NCBI GenBank assembly: GCA_002376725.1 | Contig: DFOM01000001.1 | Span: 1 to 64,000, forward strand | Reading direction: 5' to 3' | DNA length: 64,000 nt | Origin: Cloacimonetes bacterium UBA3541 | GTDB lineage: Bacteria; Cloacimonadota; Cloacimonadia; Cloacimonadales; Cloacimonadaceae | In this document: positions 46,652-55,848 of the stretch, one piece after another | How positions within the stretch are numbered: position 1 is the first letter of the stretch | Layout: every line of letters begins with the position of its first letter | Translations under genes and position numbers: made by a program | Notes under the pieces: generated by a model | The model's input: the letters and a program-made list of their open reading frames with translations, nothing else | The model's database searches: none | What the model was told of the DNA's origin: nothing

Positions 46652-49067
46652 ATGAAGATATTTGTTTTCTCAATCATAGCCATACTACCCTGCCTGTTGT
46701 TTAGTGTAACCAGAACCGTAGCACTGGACGGATCGCAGCAATATACCAGTATCCAGTCCACTGTCAACGACTCCAGGCATGGTGATGTGGTACTAGTATA
46801 TCCGGGACGTTACAAAGAAAATATCGAGTTTATTGATTGCAATATCTCTCTCGTAAGCCTTTATTCAACAAATGCGCAACAGCAATACATTGAGAATACG
46901 ATCATAGACGGGAATATATCCTCCTGTATAAGAGTTGTAAATGGAGAAACCTTTATGATCAATGGCTTTACACTTGTTAATAATGAAGATGGTGGCTACA
47001 TATCGCCAAATTATGCCGGAGGTGGATTATATGTTAGGGATAACTCCCATGTTATAGTAATTAATTGCATCATTAGGAATTGCTTTGCATTAGCTGGAGG
47101 TGGCATATCTATAACAGCTAATGCATCTTTGACTATGTCGAATGTAAAGATATTTGACAATATTGCCATTCAAGCAGGGGGAGGGCTATCATTTCAGCTG
47201 GCCAACAATTTGTCCATTGATACAGTACATCCTAGTTCGATCTATAACAACTATACCTCACTAAGGTATGGATTTCAGTATCTATTATATAACTGATAAT
47301 CCTACTCCCTATAGTCTTAGCCTGGATATGGGAAGTATTGCTATGACCGAAGCGGATGGCTATTTTGTTAACTCCTATTGCGCTGATCTCAGCGTGAACA
47401 TAGCCCAAAGTTATTTATCTCAAATAGATCACGACCTGTATGTGGCACCGGATGGTGATGACACAAATTCCGGTTTGTCGGCAGAAACACCCCTAAAAAC
47501 CATCGCCTATGCTATGCAGCGGATTACGGCTAATCCAAACAACCCCAGAACACTGAATCTAGCTGCTGGGGTATATTCTCATAGCAACAATGCGCAGTTA
47601 TTCCCTTTTGCATTAAATCCAATGTACGCATTCTTTGTGCCGGCACTGAGGCAACAATCCTGGATGGTGAGTACAATCGTACTTTTTGGTCGACTTGCCA
47701 TGCTAATAACGTGGAGATTTCGGGTATGAAAATAATCAATGCCAGATCAGAATATACCACACCAACAAGTTTCTACTATTGTAACGATATTAATGTTCAC
47801 GATCTGGTTTTCATGAATAATATTGGGTCAATGTTTACAGGTTTATTGATCAATTATTGTAATGGAGTAATTGTTGATAATGTGTTAGCGGGATTCACTA
47901 CATCGGCTGATAACGACTTAATTACTTTTAATACTCTGGAAAGTCAAGATGTCTTTATAAACAATATCATCAGTGCAGGAAACTCCACTTCGTATAATGA
48001 AAGTAATTACATAGGAATATCAATGCATGATAGTGATATAGTGCTTCGCAACAGCATTGTAGCCAACAATGATGCTATTGATGCATGGATATTCATCTAT
48101 CAAAATAACCAGTCTGACTTTGCAGACTACAATCTGGATATGAGTAACATGCTTTTTATGAATAACACTATCACTCATACATCTTGGGTGAATGCTCCAA
48201 TTTATATGCAGAACCGCGGCCAGCAACTCCAATTGAACAACTGTACAATAGCCAATAACACTACAAACCGTAGTATTACGTCAGTATATGCAGGGGTAGA
48301 TATTAGAAATCTTATTTCATACAATCCTGGTGCAGCTACAGAGCTTTATCTTCTAAATTATCTTAGTTCTACAGGGCTTAGTTATGACGTAAGCGCGAGT
48401 AATAGTCTGTTCCGTGGCTCCCAAATCAACTGCAATTACCCAGATAGACTAACTACGGTTGATAACATCATGACAGCTAATCCGCTATTCTTGGGGGAAA
48501 TAGAGCCTGGATTTGCGGAAAGTCAACCTGAGTATTATCAGCTAAGTTCTCTTTCACCCTGTATAGATAGCGGCACACCTGATACTCTAGGATTGAATCT
48601 ACCACAGATGGATCTGGCAGGTAACTGGCGAATATGGAACGATAGGATAGATATGGGCTGTTATGAATATGGTTCAGAGCCCTATGTGGGTATTGATGAT
48701 CCTGAATTACCTTCTCCCCAACATGATATCTCCATATCTGTTTATCCAAATCCTCTTCTGAATACAAGCCAGGCAGGAGAGGTATTTATTGACTTTTCTC
48801 TTATAAAGAAGCCTGTATCTCAACCAGTGATTGAAATCTTTAATATCCGCGGACAGAAAGTAAAGACTACTCAGTTGAGCGAAAGCTACAACAGCCTGGT
48901 TAACAAAGCTGGACTATCAGGAGATGTAAAACAAAAAAGGAGAGTTCTATTCCACGGTCTGGAATGGCAAAGATGATAACAACAGGACACTTGCCTCAGG
49001 AACCTATATTGTTAGCGTTATGGCTGACAAGATGGTAGCCACAAAAAAGATTACAATAATAAAATAG
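46652..49067 (+). pseudogene. Frameshifted right-handed beta-helix surface protein
   Basis: ATG 46652 (GGAGA upstream) begins a signal peptide MKIFVFSIIAILPCLLFS and a pectate-lyase-like beta helix (TSIQSTVNDSRHGDVVLVYP; GGGISITANASLTMSN). The reading moves between frames at about 47270-47290, at about 47615 (an A-run; the other frame reads ATILDGEYNRTFWS onward) and at about 48955. After the last shift VWNGKDDNN, ASGTYIVSV and KKITIIK complete a sorting domain ending at TAG 49065-49067. A DUF1565-like motif (VAPDGDDTNSGLSAETPLKT) is in the middle. Full length would be about 800 aa. Three shifts make it non-functional unless they are sequencing errors. Confidence 0.82.
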
Positions 49068-49393
49068 GATCCCATGCCTTATGAAAGGCCCGGGGCAACT
49101 CCGGCTTTTCTATTGGATTCCCTATCCAGCGCAAGGAAGCCACTCCCCTGTATTAACACAAATACGAATGCATAAGGATGCGAAAGAATTTGGAAATTGC
49201 TTTTTTTTATTTGCTTTTTCTTGGCTTTGGGTTATTTTAGTTTTAATAGATGGATGAGGTTTGCCATATGGCACTGGATTTAGTTAAATGATACCAAGAG
49301 TTTTGTTTGAAAATATTAGGTTTTAGACGATTATTGGAGTATGAGTATACCCTTATGGTATTAAAAAAATAGAACAACTACATTGGAGTGATT
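49068..49393. other. Spacer with decayed terminator and repeat copy
   Basis: It contains a hairpin resembling the one after the C25 peptidase gene but with mismatches (49084-49109), the second copy of the ~69-bp repeat, and no gene. Confidence 0.65.
49115..49183. repeat. Island-flanking direct repeat, copy 2
   Basis: About 69 bp, same orientation and about 90% identical by eye to 42485-42553. Between the copies lie one intact and two broken sorting-domain genes. Confidence 0.8.
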
Positions 49394-50980
49394 ATGCTGA
49401 AAATAGTAATTTTTTTGGTCTTTTGCAGTTTCGCAGGGTCCGTTTTTTCGCAAACTCCAATGCAATTATTGGCCTCTATTGAATCTCCCTTTGTTAGTGA
49501 TACAAGTAGCTGGAGTGTAAATATTAAAGGCAGCGGAGATATAAATGGTGATGGATACAATGATATTGTGTTGGCTGGTCAGCCTCTTGGAAGTGGAAAT
49601 GGATGTAGAGATGTATACATCTATCTGGGAGGAAGCACGCTCAACACCGACCCCGACTATATTATCCCAGATCCCTCAGAACCGGAGGCAGCCGGCCCAA
49701 ATAATTACTTTGGATCGGCCATAGCCTATAATGGTGATCTCAATGGAGATGGTTATTGCGATTTAGTGATTTCTGACTATTTGTATGGTTGGTATGAATG
49801 GGGCAGAGTTTACGTTTATTTTGGAGGACCGGATTTTAACACCACCCCGGACTTGATATTGGATGGACTCGATTATGGTTCACAGACAGAGGTAATCGGT
49901 TTAAATTTCGGAAGTAACATTGATATTTCGGGCGATTTCAACGGGGATGGTTTTAATGACCTGGTGGTATCTTCTGAACATGGAAACCTGTGCCATTATG
50001 GGCAGGTGGATATATTCTTTGGAGGACCAGACTTAGACACTACGTGTGATTGGTTTTACTATGGTGATATGTGTGAAGAATTTGGGTATGAGTTAGCAGT
50101 CGGCGATATAAATGGTGATGGGTTCAGTGACCTTGCCGCAATATCGATTTTCACAGATTACATTAACATACATAATCAAGTGGTTAAGATATTTCTGGGA
50201 GGGCATATTTTTGACAATCAATTAGATGCATCTTACGGAGAATTTGACACTAATGAAATTTTAACTTTGCTTATGGAAACAGATTTTAATAATGACTCTT
50301 ATGATGATTTGGTTTACTATAGAGGACATGCCTTTTACATATGTTGGGGCTCCGATAATGTCGAAATGCAGTTTGATCTTTGGCACTCCCCTCCTCCAAC
50401 AAACCTACGTTCCATTTATTCTGCCAGCTTCAATAATAACAAATACTTGTGTTATGGGACACCTCAACTTGAGACCTTTAGTTTTTTTAGATGGGATAAC
50501 TCAGAGGGGATGGTATTGGATTATGCAATTAATGAAAATTACAACCCTTATGCAGGAATGCAACAATCTTATTTTTTAGGTGATGTGAATGGGGATGGAC
50601 ACAATGAGATACTACTATCTAACCGCACAAGTAGTCCGATTTTATTCAAATTGTTTACTACCGAGAATGATAGTAATTCAATAGATGACAACGTCATGAC
50701 GTCTCCTTTGCAACTCTCTGCCTATCCCAATCCCTTTACTCAAAGCTTATCGTTGACTTACAATTTAAAGGAACCAGGAATGATCGAGCTTGCTGTCTAT
50801 AATGTGAAGGGACAATTAGTCGCTAATATTAGTAGTGACTATCGGAGAATAGGACAGCACAATGAAATCTGGGATGGGAGGGATAGTTTGGGGAGAAAAC
50901 TTCCTTCAGGAGTCTATCTTGTCAAGCTATCAGTTTGTGATAAATATATTATATGTAAAAAAGTAACGCTGTGTTACTAA
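49394..50980 (+). CDS. FG-GAP/VCBS beta-propeller surface protein with sorting domain
   Basis: 528 aa from ATG 49394 (GGAG at 49385-49388); GTG 49388 would add two residues. Signal peptide MLKIVIFLVFCSFAGSVFS. Five to six FG-GAP repeats with calcium-loop motifs: GDINGDGYNDIV, GDLNGDGYCDLV, GDFNGDGFNDLV, GDINGDGFSDLA, FNNDSYDDLV, GDVNGDGHNEIL, many followed by a YIYLGG-type strand. Such repeats form an integrin-alpha-like seven-bladed propeller. A sorting domain closes it (AYPNPFTQSL, PSGVYLVKL). Probable surface adhesion or scaffold role. The C25 peptidase gene follows after 16 nt. Confidence 0.9.
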   Translation: MLKIVIFLVFCSFAGSVFSQTPMQLLASIESPFVSDTSSWSVNIKGSGDINGDGYNDIVLAGQPLGSGNGCRDVYIYLGGSTLNTDPDYIIPDPSEPEAAGPNNYFGSAIAYNGDLNGDGYCDLVISDYLYGWYEWGRVYVYFGGPDFNTTPDLILDGLDYGSQTEVIGLNFGSNIDISGDFNGDGFNDLVVSSEHGNLCHYGQVDIFFGGPDLDTTCDWFYYGDMCEEFGYELAVGDINGDGFSDLAAISIFTDYINIHNQVVKIFLGGHIFDNQLDASYGEFDTNEILTLLMETDFNNDSYDDLVYYRGHAFYICWGSDNVEMQFDLWHSPPPTNLRSIYSASFNNNKYLCYGTPQLETFSFFRWDNSEGMVLDYAINENYNPYAGMQQSYFLGDVNGDGHNEILLSNRTSSPILFKLFTTENDSNSIDDNVMTSPLQLSAYPNPFTQSLSLTYNLKEPGMIELAVYNVKGQLVANISSDYRRIGQHNEIWDGRDSLGRKLPSGVYLVKLSVCDKYIICKKVTLCY

Positions 50981-50996
50981 ATATCAGGGAGGAAAG

Positions 50997-53900
50997 ATGA
51001 AACACATTATTTTTATCGTCGCCGTTTGCTTATTGTTTGTTCCAGCAATAGCAGTAAGCTACAGTGGGAGTTTTGGGATGTCAGATCTTCAATTCTCAAT
51101 AGGAGAAAGAGGGTATGACTCAGTCAGGATGAGTGGTTTAGAAAACATTAGTGTAGTCGGGGCTCCTCAGGTCCCCGTAAAGTTGATAAACTTAATAATT
51201 CCACCTGGGATGGATGTTGATAACATATCAATTGTTTCCAATACTCAAACACTATCGGAGTCGTATAACTTAATCCCTGTGCAACCTCAGATACCCACTT
51301 CTGAGGATTGGCAACCGGGGCCATTTATTGAGCCGGACAGCACTTACTACAATATGCCGATTTACCCACCGACATCCGTAGAGGTTCTGAATTATGGGTA
51401 CTTCGATGGAAATGCACGAATAGCTACTATAGCAATTTATCCTCTTCAGTATATGCCACAATCAAAGCAGATAGTATTAAACTCTTCAATAGGTTTTAAC
51501 CTCTCGTTCAAAGCTTCCTCACAGATGGCGGTATATCCTTCGAAAAGAACAAGTTATCTACAAGAAAAATACAATGCGCTCCTCAGCAATATTGTTGAAA
51601 ACCCGAATGATATACAGATGTATTATTCACAACCTCCAGCAATTGACTTGTCTCCGACGGAAGCTGATTATGTAATTGTTGCTCCAGCAGAATTGATACC
51701 CTACTTTAACGACTTTATGTTATGGAAAGCAGCGAAAGGTCTAAACATCTATGCCAAGTCTATAGAAGATATAATTGCTCAGTACCCTGATGGGGATCAG
51801 GTAGTTCCTGGAGGTTTGGGCATTGATGATGATGCCGGATCAATTAGACAGTATTTGTTTGATCAATACTCTCAACATGGTCTTGTATATGCTTTACTGG
51901 TTGGTGATAATACAAATTTCCCGATTAGGTATGGATGTGCTCGTGACAATAATAATAATGATTTAAATTATGTTGTCCCTACTGATTTATATTTTTCCGA
52001 TCTCACTGGTAATTGGAATGTAGATGGAGATGGGCTTTTTGGCGAACCGACAGATGATTCGCCAGATTGTGTTGGAGAGATCTTTGTTGGTCGATTGCTA
52101 GTTCCTTCACTTGCACAAAACGGTGGTCAGTTCATTGAGAATTGGACGGAGAAGCTCATCACGTACGAGGGTAATCCAGGTTACGGTGACGACTTGTATT
52201 TAACAAATGCTGTCTATGCAGTTGCTGATCAACTTGTCGATTCTTCTTACGTCCCGGATCAGATATCACTATTATCAAGTAATGGGTTCCAAGTTACTCA
52301 CATGGTAGAAAGTCCTCAATATGGTCCATTAGGTACACCAACCGGAGCCCAGGTAATCGACCAGATTAACCATGGAACCGGGATCATTTCTGTATATGCC
52401 CATGGTAGTTTCTCTGATATGGCAGTATCTACTACTGGATGCAATGGGTATCCCAAGCATTGGGTAAGGAGTCTTGATGCTTATGATACAACAAATCCCC
52501 TTGGTATTATTGAATCCGGCAATGGTTTAGATAACTTAAATGCTGACGGCAAATACTCAATACTGTATTCAATTTCATGTAGCGTCGCGGCTTTTGATGA
52601 AGAGACCGCAGAAGAACCTTGTATGGGCAGAACGTTTACTCCTTTTCTGGAAAAGAAAGGAGGCCCTGCATTCTTAGGCAATACAAGATATGGTTTTGTG
52701 GGTAGTTCTGATCAACTTCAATCCAAGTTCCTTAATATTCTGTTTCAAGTTGAAAACGCATACGGACAGTACAACTGTACTAATGCAGGAGTTGCAGAGA
52801 GTGGATCAAAAATGCTGTATCAAGGCATATATCACATATATCTTTCGTTCTCACACAATCTCTTTGGCGATCCGGAGATGCCTATATGGACTGAGCAACC
52901 AAAGCAGTTTGTGCTGAGTTATAACACCCAAAACAACTCAATCCATGTTGTTAATGCTGAGACCAATCTAGCAATCCCTAATGCTGTAGTTCATTTCTGG
53001 AACGCGAATTCTGCGCAATCAGAACTTCGAGTAACTGACTCCAATGGCAATGCTGTTTGCAGTTTTCCTTATACTGATGTTTGTGTGACAAAAGTGAACC
53101 ACATACCCTTGTTGAAGCATATTGTGCCACAAGGTGGGGAGATTTGGGCTACAAGTCAGGACATTAACTATGATGTCATAGTTCCTTCTGGCAGAAGCTT
53201 GACTATTTTGGCAGATGTTAATCTTAGCATGCTATCTAAGAATCGAAATGCGAGAATAATTATTGAAGATGGCGGTTCATTGTACATTGATAATGCCACA
53301 ATCACTGGCAAAGCAAATTCCTATGATCAGATTGATGGAAATACAATCTTTGTTTATGGTGATTTGGATATTGGTGATAATGTAGTGTTTACGTCAGTCG
53401 GTGGATTAAACTGGGATGGATTGATTATTGACAATCAAACAAATAGCACTATAAATAACGTAACTTTCAGTCGGTGTAATCTGAAGAAATTGAACGGTGA
53501 CATTGTAGTTAATGGATCTACTTTCATTAATGCGAAGTTTATAAGTAGCGATGCTACCGTGTCTATCAACGACTCCAATATCACTGGATCTATTGATATT
53601 TCGAACTCAAACGAAACGAGCCTCACCGGAGTATCAGTTAATGGTATCTTTAGAAATTCACCTGCAATCAAAATCTATAATACACCCCAGCTACAACTTA
53701 AAAACTTAAATGTAAGTGGAGCTGGCGGCGATGGCATTGTGCTGCAAAGTTGCAGGGATTATACAATTGCGAACAGCTCATTCTCAAATAATTCTGGAAA
53801 CGGAATCAGTATTTATGAAACAAATGGAATTTACGGCTACACTATTTCGAACTGTGTGATTACAGATAATGCTGGAGTTGGAGTAAGGTTCTATAATTCT

Positions 53901-55130
53901 ATTGGAAATCTTACAGGATGCATGATTGTCAACAACAATAAAGGCGTCACTGCATATAGAGTGAGTAATGTAACGATTGGTAGCACACCTGATAACGAAG
54001 TCTCATACATTGGTAATAATGAGTTGCAGGAAATTCTATTTGTAGATTCTACTAATCTATTTATCGACGGAGGGCATAATATGATCGTAGACAACGATTA
54101 TGACCCCATCACTTTTGATAAATACTTGATTCAGTGTCCAAACCTGCAAAGCAGTAGACCAATGCGGCTGAACTTCTGGGGATATAGGAACCAGCATGAT
54201 GTAGCGATTATGCCTCCTGAGAGTAGATTTTATCCAGAATGCATTGAGCCTGAGGCTGGTGAGATTGGGTATTATCTTGATCCCGTATGGGATCCTGGTA
54301 TTCCAAGAACGATTGACCAAGACAACGACGCAATCGTATTTTACTCCGCAATTGATGCAGCTTTGGACGAGAACCCAACTCTTGCGATTTCCTTGTTTAA
54401 GCAGTTAATCAGCGAGTTTCCGGGCAGTGAGTTTGCTGCTGCAAGTGCAAAGCATATTTATGCTCTTGAGAATGATAAGCTTGCCTTGAAGGATTACTAC
54501 TTATCTGAACCTAATCTGCATTATAATGGAGAAATTGACAAGATCATAGATTATCTAACTACACATTGTAATATTAAGCTGGGCAATTATCAAGAGGCTA
54601 TCGCTTGGTTTGAGGATGTGATAAGTAATCCCCCAAGTGAGTTAGATTCTCTAATGGCAGTTATTGATTTGGGTTACGTTTACATGCTCATGGAGGGAGA
54701 TGACAAGGCATCGGTTATTGCCATGTACCCCCAGTTAAAGCCAAAATCACTATTTGAGTTTGAAGCAAATCGGGAATCAATACTCTCAAATCTATACACC
54801 TCTGTTGAAAATCCCTATGGGAATGGGAGAAATACATCTGCGATAGTAGCAATGGTGCCGATTTTGGAAAGAAACTATCCAAACCCATTCAACCCTACTA
54901 CAACACTTTCATTCTCCTTGCCATCTGAAATGGTATGTAAACTTGAGATTTACAATGTTCGTGGACAGAAAGTAAAAACTCTGTTGAATGAGAGCCTTCC
55001 GTCTGGCAGACACTCAATTGTTTGGGACGGCAAAGATGCTAATGGCAAATCAGTCTCTTCGGGAGTATACTTCTATAGATTAGATACGCCAAATAGGACC
55101 CAAACATCTAAAATGTTGTTGATGAAATAG
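50997..55130 (+). CDS. Gingipain-like C25 peptidase with beta helix, TPR-like segment and sorting domain
   Basis: 1377 aa. Signal peptide (1-19), C25 propeptide (about 25-200), C25 catalytic domain (about 220-640) with the catalytic His in SVYAHGS (about 473) and Cys in YSISCSVAAFD (about 525). The order, spacing and GGPAFLGNTRYG that follows match gingipains. Next come a right-handed beta helix (about 740-1080), a helical repeat stretch (about 1110-1250, NPTLAISLFKQLISEFPGS, TPR-like) and a sorting domain (YPNPFNPTTTLSF to TSKMLLMK). The last arrangement is unusual for gingipains, which carry Ig-like and adhesin modules. Ribosome binding site GGGAGG, ATG 50997. It should be exported as a zymogen and act at the surface. 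Confidence 0.9.
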   Translation: MKHIIFIVAVCLLFVPAIAVSYSGSFGMSDLQFSIGERGYDSVRMSGLENISVVGAPQVPVKLINLIIPPGMDVDNISIVSNTQTLSESYNLIPVQPQIPTSEDWQPGPFIEPDSTYYNMPIYPPTSVEVLNYGYFDGNARIATIAIYPLQYMPQSKQIVLNSSIGFNLSFKASSQMAVYPSKRTSYLQEKYNALLSNIVENPNDIQMYYSQPPAIDLSPTEADYVIVAPAELIPYFNDFMLWKAAKGLNIYAKSIEDIIAQYPDGDQVVPGGLGIDDDAGSIRQYLFDQYSQHGLVYALLVGDNTNFPIRYGCARDNNNNDLNYVVPTDLYFSDLTGNWNVDGDGLFGEPTDDSPDCVGEIFVGRLLVPSLAQNGGQFIENWTEKLITYEGNPGYGDDLYLTNAVYAVADQLVDSSYVPDQISLLSSNGFQVTHMVESPQYGPLGTPTGAQVIDQINHGTGIISVYAHGSFSDMAVSTTGCNGYPKHWVRSLDAYDTTNPLGIIESGNGLDNLNADGKYSILYSISCSVAAFDEETAEEPCMGRTFTPFLEKKGGPAFLGNTRYGFVGSSDQLQSKFLNILFQVENAYGQYNCTNAGVAESGSKMLYQGIYHIYLSFSHNLFGDPEMPIWTEQPKQFVLSYNTQNNSIHVVNAETNLAIPNAVVHFWNANSAQSELRVTDSNGNAVCSFPYTDVCVTKVNHIPLLKHIVPQGGEIWATSQDINYDVIVPSGRSLTILADVNLSMLSKNRNARIIIEDGGSLYIDNATITGKANSYDQIDGNTIFVYGDLDIGDNVVFTSVGGLNWDGLIIDNQTNSTINNVTFSRCNLKKLNGDIVVNGSTFINAKFISSDATVSINDSNITGSIDISNSNETSLTGVSVNGIFRNSPAIKIYNTPQLQLKNLNVSGAGGDGIVLQSCRDYTIANSSFSNNSGNGISIYETNGIYGYTISNCVITDNAGVGVRFYNSIGNLTGCMIVNNNKGVTAYRVSNVTIGSTPDNEVSYIGNNELQEILFVDSTNLFIDGGHNMIVDNDYDPITFDKYLIQCPNLQSSRPMRLNFWGYRNQHDVAIMPPESRFYPECIEPEAGEIGYYLDPVWDPGIPRTIDQDNDAIVFYSAIDAALDENPTLAISLFKQLISEFPGSEFAAASAKHIYALENDKLALKDYYLSEPNLHYNGEIDKIIDYLTTHCNIKLGNYQEAIAWFEDVISNPPSELDSLMAVIDLGYVYMLMEGDDKASVIAMYPQLKPKSLFEFEANRESILSNLYTSVENPYGNGRNTSAIVAMVPILERNYPNPFNPTTTLSFSLPSEMVCKLEIYNVRGQKVKTLLNESLPSGRHSIVWDGKDANGKSVSSGVYFYRLDTPNRTQTSKMLLMK

Positions 55131-55146
55131 TATCGAATGGACAATG

Positions 55147-55174
55147 AAAGCCCGGGGCAACCCGGGCTTTTCTA
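55147..55174 (+). terminator. Terminator of the C25 peptidase gene
   Basis: AAAGCCCGGG (55147-55156) and CCCGGGCTTT (55161-55170) form a perfect 10-bp stem capped by a GCAA tetraloop, followed by TCT. A related but decayed hairpin is at 49084-49109. Confidence 0.85.
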
Positions 55175-55753
55175 TTGGATAATGGTTCCAATAATCTGAT
55201 CTATCCGAGCCTGAAGATCAATTGATATAGTCAGAGCTGTCACCATCCGGCAATAGTGGATGGGATCAGCAATACTTTTGACTTTGCGGTCTTTGAAGTA
55301 TTTATGCAAAACCTGATAGCCGCCGATGTGATAGTTCCATAGTACGGGACTGATGCCTTCGAAGTGCTTATCAGGATTGATCTGCAAGACACTCTTGTCC
55401 TCATCGTATTGGTTAAACTCACCCATGCCATTGAAACCGCCACCCTGATACCGTGCTATGGGAGTGTTCAAGCGGGGACTCTTCAGAAGATGAATGTCAG
55501 CAAGCTCTTTACCATATCCTGCAAGTAGGTTGAACAACTCGTAATCATCTGTAAACGGTATGCGGGGGAAATCCATCCTTAGATATTGGGCAAAGCGTTC
55601 ACGGTATTGATTGCTGTGCAGGATCGCATAAACGTAGTAGAAGAGCTGCTCCGGCTGAAACTGGGACCAGAGATTACTGAGTTTATCCATAAGCTCGGGA
55701 ACAATATTGTATTCCAGCTCTGCGGGGGCAAATATGTCACTTTTATCTAAGTT
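55172..55753 (-). pseudogene. C-terminal remnant of a type ISP restriction-modification enzyme
   Basis: The open frame runs from 55753 (a TAA precedes it) to 55172; the first ATG is 55690 and leaves 172 aa. It matches the specificity (target-recognition) end of LlaBIII-like type ISP enzymes: QLFYYVYAILHSNQYRERFA, RMDFPRIPFTDD, LWNYHIGGYQVLHKYFKDRK and HYCRMVTALTISI. Such enzymes are over 1,500 aa, with nuclease, helicase and methyltransferase domains upstream. All of that is missing. The part before ATG 55690 (SDIFAPAELEYN) is also ISP-like, so the truncation is real. Confidence 0.85.
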
Positions 55754-55848
55754 TTAAACAGAAAAATATTGACAATAGGAGCAGGTTATTATAGAAAAGC
55801 AAAAATTTTAAGTTTCTTTTACATACTTACTGTATAGAGGTGATGAAT

